This document shows positions 60,260 to 64,000 of a stretch of DNA of 64,000 nt, piece by piece. The notes below the pieces were generated by a model that did not search any database, was not told where the DNA came from, and saw only the letters and a program-made list of their open reading frames with translations. Each line of letters starts with the position of its first letter. The stretch's first letter is position 1. Position numbers and translations under genes: made by a program. Source of the stretch: Martelella mediterranea DSM 17316 (GTDB lineage: Bacteria; Pseudomonadota; Alphaproteobacteria; Rhizobiales; Rhizobiaceae); contig NZ_CP020330.1 in assembly GCF_002043005.1 (NCBI RefSeq), positions 2,746,001-2,810,000 on the forward strand, read 5' to 3'.

Positions 60260-60406
60260 CGTCGTGAAGACGCTAAACGCCTTCTCCTCATCGTCTTGGC
60301 AGCCCAGAAGCTCCAGAATGCTGGTGAGCGACTGAAAGCCGTCGTACTCATCACGGCCCTTTCGGTCCATGTACTCGACGATGCCTTCGATGATTGGGGA
60401 CTTCAT
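60206..60406 (-). CDS. Small hypothetical prophage early protein
   Basis: A 66-residue protein with an acidic helical body, IVEYMDRKGRDEYDGFQSLTSILELLGCQDDEEKAFSVFTTLLFLYADELLETF. The ATG at 60406 has GAGGAGG 7 nt upstream and overlaps the upstream gene's stop (TGATG). Its 3' 54 bp are antisense to the plus-strand gene. The function is unknown. Confidence 0.55.
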   Translation of the reverse strand: MKSPIIEGIVEYMDRKGRDEYDGFQSLTSILELLGCQDDEEKAFSVFTTLLFLYADELLETFNGRS

Positions 60407-60759
60407 CACGCCGCCTCCTCGTAGATCGAGGTCAGTGCCGCGTCGGCGCGCTCCGCCATGGCGGCGTAGTAGGCCAGAAACACCGGGTTTTCGCAGCGAT
60501 AGTCGATGATGCGCAGAGCCCGGTATACGGACTCTCGGGATCTTTCCTGCATCCGCGCCACGCGCCGTTTCGGCACGTTGAACTTGCGGATCAATATGTG
60601 CAGCGCGATCTGCCGCGCCAGCGCCGCGTCGAACATCTCATGCGGCGGGTCGATGATCTCGCTGATCGTCAGATAGGGAAAGCCCTCCCGCACCGCCATG
60701 ACGCAGGCATGGTAGAGCGCGTGTTCGCGTTCATGAGCGCTGTGGAGATTAATGGTCAT
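60406..60759 (-). CDS. DnaA-domain-IV-like small prophage protein
   Basis: A 117-residue protein. The central part (AREGFPYLTISEIIDPP, then RKFNVPKRRVARMQERSRESVYRALRIID) looks like the C-terminal DnaA DNA-binding helix-turn-helix, with a conserved Arg-rich second helix, though the match is imperfect. The start at 60759 (MTINLHSAHE) has GGAG upstream and overlaps the preceding stop by 4 bp. It may be a regulator of early phage replication; this is weak inference. Confidence 0.5.
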   Translation of the reverse strand: MTINLHSAHEREHALYHACVMAVREGFPYLTISEIIDPPHEMFDAALARQIALHILIRKFNVPKRRVARMQERSRESVYRALRIIDYRCENPVFLAYYAAMAERADAALTSIYEEAA

Positions 60760-60971
60760 GCGTTTCTCCGGCATGTCGAAGTCGCAAACGCCATGTCTAA
60801 TTCGCCGTGACGATTAGACTTGTGGTTGCGGCGGAAAACGGAAAAGATGCGAGCCGTGGAACGGAAGGACAGCTTGCGTCGGCCGGGCTCAAGCGTCTCG
60901 ACAGAGATGAGCCTCTTCGGAAAACCGGAGAAACTGGCCAGAACCGTCTGTTCCTTCCGCTCCACGTTCAT
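60756..60971 (-). CDS. Small basic prophage early protein
   Basis: A 71-residue basic protein: VERKEQTVLASFSGFPKRLISVETLEPGRRKLSFRSTARIFSVFRRNHKSNRHGELDM. It is Arg/Lys-rich and may bind nucleic acid. The start overlaps the Ner-like gene stop as TGATG. It is the second gene of the early operon. Its function is unknown. Confidence 0.55.
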   Translation of the reverse strand: MNVERKEQTVLASFSGFPKRLISVETLEPGRRKLSFRSTARIFSVFRRNHKSNRHGELDMAFATSTCRRNA

Positions 60972-61258
60972 CAGGCGGCGTCCTTCGTGGTCTTCTCGCC
61001 TGTGGACTCTGCCGCGTATTCGCGCGACAGAATGGTGTTCGACCGTTTGGGATAGCGGCCGGGGAAAAGCAGTTCGACGGGAACCTTGAGAAAGCGGGCG
61101 ATGGCACGCTCCACTTTCTGATTTGGCCGCTTCCATACGGCGCGGAAGGTTCCGGGGTTGAGTTTGTTGATCTCGGCGAGCTTCGTCAGCGTCATACCGC
61201 GACGATGAAGCTCCGCCTTGATCGCGAACTGATCCCACGTTCTGGGCTTATCCGGCAT
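60971..61258 (-). CDS. ner: Ner/Nlp-like early regulator
   Basis: A 95-residue helix-turn-helix protein with the Ner/Nlp fold: FAIKAELHRRGMTLTKLAEINKLNPGTFRAVWKRPNQKVERAIARFLKVPVELLFPGRY, followed by a charged tail. In Mu, Ner negatively regulates the early promoter. It is the first gene of the leftward early operon, divergent from the c repressor gene across the operator region. Confidence 0.85.
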   Translation of the reverse strand: MPDKPRTWDQFAIKAELHRRGMTLTKLAEINKLNPGTFRAVWKRPNQKVERAIARFLKVPVELLFPGRYPKRSNTILSREYAAESTGEKTTKDAA

Positions 61259-61401
61259 CTGTCTCTCCGGTCTGGGGCTGTTGGCGCAGCCCTTATTTTT
61301 GGTCAAACAACGCGCATTTGCCGTCAGCGAGTGCGCTACAGACATAGGGATAAGACATAATCCGGACTTTGTAAACCCGGAGTTTGTGTTTTAGGGGTTT
61401 T
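61259..61401. promoter_or_regulatory. Divergent early/repressor promoter-operator region
   Basis: A 143-bp gap between the ner-like and c-repressor genes. It contains a direct repeat CCGGACTTTGT (61362-61372) and CCGGAGTTTGT (61378-61388), 16 bp apart, just upstream of the c gene start. This fits two successive operator half sites on one face of the helix. The left half has GTGCGCTACAGACATAGGGATAAGACATAATC, where AT-rich promoter sequences are likely. In Mu the equivalent region controls lysis versus lysogeny. Confidence 0.55.
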
Positions 61402-62085
61402 GTGGCACGCCAAGAGATATTCAAAACCGAGCTCGGTCGACGGCTGAGAGAAGTCCGGACGGCTCTTGGAGACCAGCAACGGGATGATTTTGCTAATATT
61501 TTAGGAATTCATAACCGTAGCGTCGCCAACTATGAGCGAGGCGATAACCAGCCAAACAGCGACGTGCTTTTGGCCTATCGGCAAAAGCTGGGCGTTAATG
61601 TCGATTGGATTTTGACAGGGGAAGGGGAGATGTTCGAAGAACGATCCCCGCGTTTAAAGTCCGAAAAGACCCTTATCACTTTACCATTTTTCGCTGCCGA
61701 GGCCGCCGCCGGCTTCGGCCGCATCGCCCTGGACGAACTGCCAGCCGGTTCCGTGGCCTTCGAACGTTCCTTCTTGCGCAGCCTCGGCGCATCGCCAGAC
61801 AACTGCTTCGTCATGAAATCCCGCGGCGACAGCATGCAGCCCACAATCCCGGACGACTCCATCCTGGTCATAGACCAAAGCCAGACCGAAAAGATCGAAC
61901 ACGGCTGCCTCTACGTCTTCAGAGTATCGGACGTGCTCCTGGTAAAGCGAGCAAGGTGGCACATGGACGGCAAACTGGAACTAAGCTCCGACAACGCGGC
62001 CTATCAACCGGAATTCCTCGACCAGACACACGCGGATACGCTGAGCGTGCTGGGGCGGGTAGTGTATTTTTGTCGGGTCCCGTAA
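61402..62085 (+). CDS. c repressor, XRE helix-turn-helix plus S24 LexA-like domain
   Basis: A 227-residue protein. The N-terminal 70 residues are a Cro/C1 helix-turn-helix (LGRRLREVRTALGDQQRDDFANILGIHNRSVANYERGDNQP). The C-terminal domain is S24 peptidase: SRGDSMQPTIPDDS has the Ser, DVLLVKRARW the Lys, and an Ala-Gly pair in EAAAGFGR is a plausible self-cleavage site. It starts with GTG at 61402, AGGGG upstream. It would repress the early operon and be inactivated by RecA, making the lysogen SOS-inducible, unlike the Mu c protein, which lacks this domain. Confidence 0.85.
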   Translation: MARQEIFKTELGRRLREVRTALGDQQRDDFANILGIHNRSVANYERGDNQPNSDVLLAYRQKLGVNVDWILTGEGEMFEERSPRLKSEKTLITLPFFAAEAAAGFGRIALDELPAGSVAFERSFLRSLGASPDNCFVMKSRGDSMQPTIPDDSILVIDQSQTEKIEHGCLYVFRVSDVLLVKRARWHMDGKLELSSDNAAYQPEFLDQTHADTLSVLGRVVYFCRVP

Positions 62086-62251
62086 TTGCAATGCACACTT
62101 TTCATTTTTTTATAGACCTGAAAGTGCTGTATAAATGCAGGTTGATACGAAATGACTCTATTGGTTGGGCTGTTGCGGGAAAACTCGAATCTCCTTGGGG
62201 TGAAATAACTGGGTGAATGGAGTATTTGGTATCATTATCGTGTATTCCACA

Positions 62252-62326
62252 TGTGTAAACTTTAATGTTCTGGAAATGGGGGTAAATATTGTCTCGAGTT
62301 AATTGCGGCGATTGTGTAAACGAGAC
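62252..62326. promoter_or_regulatory. Direct repeats upstream of the methyltransferase gene
   Basis: The 252 bp between the c repressor and the methyltransferase gene are AT-rich and non-coding. TGTGTAAAC occurs at 62252-62260 and 62313-62321, 61 bp apart. GTCTCG (62291-62296) and CGAGAC (62321-62326) form an interrupted dyad around the second copy. The presumed left end of the prophage must also lie in this interval. The repeats could be the site for an autoregulating methyltransferase or for the phage end. Confidence 0.35.
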
Positions 62327-62337
62327 GCCTGTTTGTC

Positions 62338-63396
62338 ATGATTAATGTAGTGGATTTTTTCTGCGGCTGCGGTGGGACCAGTGCGGGCTTGCGGGCTGCA
62401 GGTATGAATATTGTTGCAGGAATCGATATTGATGCGCAGGCGGGGCAGACCTACGCGTCGAATTTTCCGACTGCTCGATTTCTGATGAAAGATATTCAAA
62501 CCTTCGATCCATCAGAACTCCAAAGTATATTAGGAGGCTATCAAGGAAAGTTGCTTTTTGCAGCTTGTGCCCCGTGTCAGCCTTTCACGAAGCAACATAC
62601 GCATAAGAAAGTGGGCGACAACCGCAGGCAACTGCTCGATCATTTTCATAAGTTCGTGAGGGATTTAAGCCCAGACTATCTGTTGTTGGAGAACGTCCCC
62701 GGTCTGCAGAAAATAGCTTCCACGGATGGTCCACTTGGTCGGTTTGTCGCGCTGCTAAAAGAGTTAAAATACAGCTTTGATATTAAAGTGATCTCTTCAC
62801 AAGACTACGGTGTCCCGCAGATTCGCAAACGCCTTGTTCTGATTGCGAGCAAGGTTGGTGATATCCGAGTTCCGGTTGCTACTCACGACGGCTCCGAAGA
62901 AAGGCCCTACCTGACCGTTTGGGATTGCATCGGAGACCTTCCTCCCATCGAGGCTGGCGGTATCCATCATAGTGTTCCGAATCATCAAGCTGCCAATCTG
63001 TCCGACCTTAACAAGGAACGAATTCGAAATACGCCGATCAACGGTGGGCGCATGGACTGGCCAGCGGATCTTGGTCTCCGATGCCATCAAGGTCATTCTG
63101 GTCATACCGATGTTTACGGACGGATGTCCAAGGACCGACCGGCATCCGCGCTCTCGACGAGGTGCATAAGTCTTTCGAACGGCCGTTATGGACATCCTAC
63201 CCAAGACAGGGCGATCAGTGTGCGGGAGGCCGCACGTCTGCAGACTTTTCCCGATGATTTCCAGTTCCAGGGCACGTTGATTTCTATGGCGAGACAGATT
63301 GGGAACGCAGTGCCGGTAAAGTTGGCTGAAGCAATGGGCCGTGAAGTCACTAGACATCTGGCTCTCACAGATAATGAAGCGGTGGAAAATGGCTAA
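62338..63396 (+). CDS. C5-cytosine DNA methyltransferase
   Basis: A 352-residue m5C methyltransferase with all key motifs in order. These are I (NVVDFFCGCGGTSAGL), IV (CAPCQPFTK with the catalytic Cys), VI (LLENVPGL), VIII (VPQIRKRLVLIAS) and X (RQIGNAVPVKL); ARLQTFPDDF is also present. The short segment between VIII and IX gives a small target-recognition domain, so the specificity is unknown. The next gene starts 8 bp before its stop. It is more AT-rich than the prophage, so it belongs to a different acquired unit. It would modify DNA for the adjacent ATPase-based restriction system. Confidence 0.93.
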   Translation: MINVVDFFCGCGGTSAGLRAAGMNIVAGIDIDAQAGQTYASNFPTARFLMKDIQTFDPSELQSILGGYQGKLLFAACAPCQPFTKQHTHKKVGDNRRQLLDHFHKFVRDLSPDYLLLENVPGLQKIASTDGPLGRFVALLKELKYSFDIKVISSQDYGVPQIRKRLVLIASKVGDIRVPVATHDGSEERPYLTVWDCIGDLPPIEAGGIHHSVPNHQAANLSDLNKERIRNTPINGGRMDWPADLGLRCHQGHSGHTDVYGRMSKDRPASALSTRCISLSNGRYGHPTQDRAISVREAARLQTFPDDFQFQGTLISMARQIGNAVPVKLAEAMGREVTRHLALTDNEAVENG

Positions 63397-64000
63397 ATTT
63401 CGCGTGCGAGCTCGCACCATTGACATGCTGGGCCGTCAGCAGATCGCCGGTATTCCGACCGCTCTCAGTGAACTTTTCAAGAATGCTCACGACGCTTACG
63501 CGAAAAGGGCGGAGGTTGATTACTTTCGAGACGAGAGGATTCTGGTTCTGCGGGATGACGGCCTCGGAATGACCCGCGATGACTTTGAGCAGCGCTGGCT
63601 TACTCTCGGTACCGACAGTAAGGTTGATAGCACTTCAGGGCTTACTTTGCCCCCCGTCGACAAGACACAGAAGCGGCGCCCAATCCTTGGTGAAAAAGGC
63701 ATCGGGCGTCTTGCGATCGCAGTCATCGGACCTCAGGTTCTGATTCTAACCAGGGCTAGGCGCAACGACATCCCTGAAATGACAATAACCGCAGCGTTCA
63801 TCCATTGGGGCATGTTTGAGTTGCCCGGTATTGATTTGGATGAGGTATCTGTCCCCATCAGAGAAACGAGTGCAGATGCGTTGCCCGATGAGGCCATGGT
63901 TAAAGAGATGATTGCAGAAGCTAGGGGCGCCATCGTTGCTCTTGGCTCACGTATTGAAGCTTCTCATAGGGAGCAGATTCTTTGCGATCTCGACTCCTTT
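63389..64000 (+). CDS. GHKL ATPase, MutL/MORC-like (partial at window end)
   Basis: The first 204 residues of a longer protein, cut by the window edge. The GHKL ATP-binding motifs are in place: SELFKNAHDAYA (N box, Glu plus Asn for Mg2+ and ATP), LRDDGLGMTRDD (G1), and LGEKGIGRLAIAV (G2). The N terminus (RARTIDMLGRQQIAGIPTAL) is that of the MORC/MutL-type ATPases described in restriction-modification operons. The start ATG at 63389 overlaps the methyltransferase stop by 8 bp with GGTGG upstream. Helicase and nuclease genes often follow in such systems, beyond the window. Confidence 0.85.
   Translation, partial: MAKFRVRARTIDMLGRQQIAGIPTALSELFKNAHDAYAKRAEVDYFRDERILVLRDDGLGMTRDDFEQRWLTLGTDSKVDSTSGLTLPPVDKTQKRRPILGEKGIGRLAIAVIGPQVLILTRARRNDIPEMTITAAFIHWGMFELPGIDLDEVSVPIRETSADALPDEAMVKEMIAEARGAIVALGSRIEASHREQILCDLDSF

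Larger units (their letters stand above)
22100..62300 (-). mobile_element. Mu-like transposable prophage, about 40 kb (ends approximate)
   Basis: The content and order follow transposable phages read from right to left. Regulatory and early genes (c repressor, Ner, MuA, MuB, GemA, Mor-like) come first, then lysis, Mu-type head genes (gp25-29, gpF, gpG, protease/scaffold, capsid), a non-contractile tail module and a terminal methylase. Nearly all genes are on the minus strand with stop/start overlaps. MuA and MuB are intact, and no integrase is present. The exact ends were not resolved. The left end (window right) must lie between 62085 and the methyltransferase gene at 62338, and the right end near 22048-22216. 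No convincing 5-bp target duplication was found. Confidence 0.9.

Overview
The window reads as an alphaproteobacterial (Hyphomicrobiales, probably Rhizobiaceae-like) chromosome. It is GC-rich, most genes have AGGAG-type ribosome binding sites, rhizobial-type palindromic intergenic repeats are present, and the housekeeping genes (DUF2842, COX15-type ctaA, short-form proS followed by a lolC/lolD pair, DUF1467) are typical of that group. No species can be named from the sequence alone.

Bases 1-20.5 kb are ordinary chromosome. They hold the end of a phosphoketolase gene and ackA, a small XRE regulator, DUF2842, ctaA, a LigB-type dioxygenase, and then a catabolic locus. That locus is a divergent RpiR regulator, an N-formylglutamate amidohydrolase-family enzyme, a three-part TRAP transporter, a glutamine-synthetase-like ligase, an aldehyde dehydrogenase and an iron alcohol dehydrogenase. 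The combination of ligase, two oxidoreductases and an amidohydrolase suggests catabolism of an imported amine or amino alcohol through a gamma-glutamyl intermediate. After it come an HhH-GPD DNA glycosylase-like gene, DUF1467, a small outer-membrane beta-barrel gene, proS, lolC, lolD and tRNA-Leu(UAG).

Bases 20.5-22.05 kb carry a perfect 46-bp tandem repeat next to the tRNA and two unrecognised genes. From about 22.1 to 62.2 kb lies a nearly complete Mu-like transposable prophage on the minus strand. Read from right to left it has: S24-type c repressor (plus strand), Ner-like regulator, small early genes, ParB-like protein, MuA transposase, MuB ATPase, DUF3164, GemA, a Mor-like activator, amidase endolysin, putative holin, nested Rz/Rz1 spanins, the DksA-like, gp25, gp26 and gp27-like genes, terminase, portal, gpF head protein with a C-terminal nuclease-like domain, gpG, protease, decoration and capsid proteins, gp35-37-like genes, tail tube, a G/GT tail chaperone pair with a canonical -1 slippery heptamer, tape measure, tail tip, S74 tail fibre and a Dam-type methylase. 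No contractile sheath gene is visible, so the particle is predicted to be a siphovirus with Mu-type replication. A 2553-bp IS66 element with an exact 8-bp target duplication has split one tail gene. Two plus-strand cargo genes sit inside the minus-strand operons.

The last 1.7 kb, beyond the c repressor, encodes a C5-cytosine DNA methyltransferase. It overlaps by 8 bp a truncated GHKL ATPase of the MutL/MORC-like kind found in restriction-modification operons. The system continues past the window edge.
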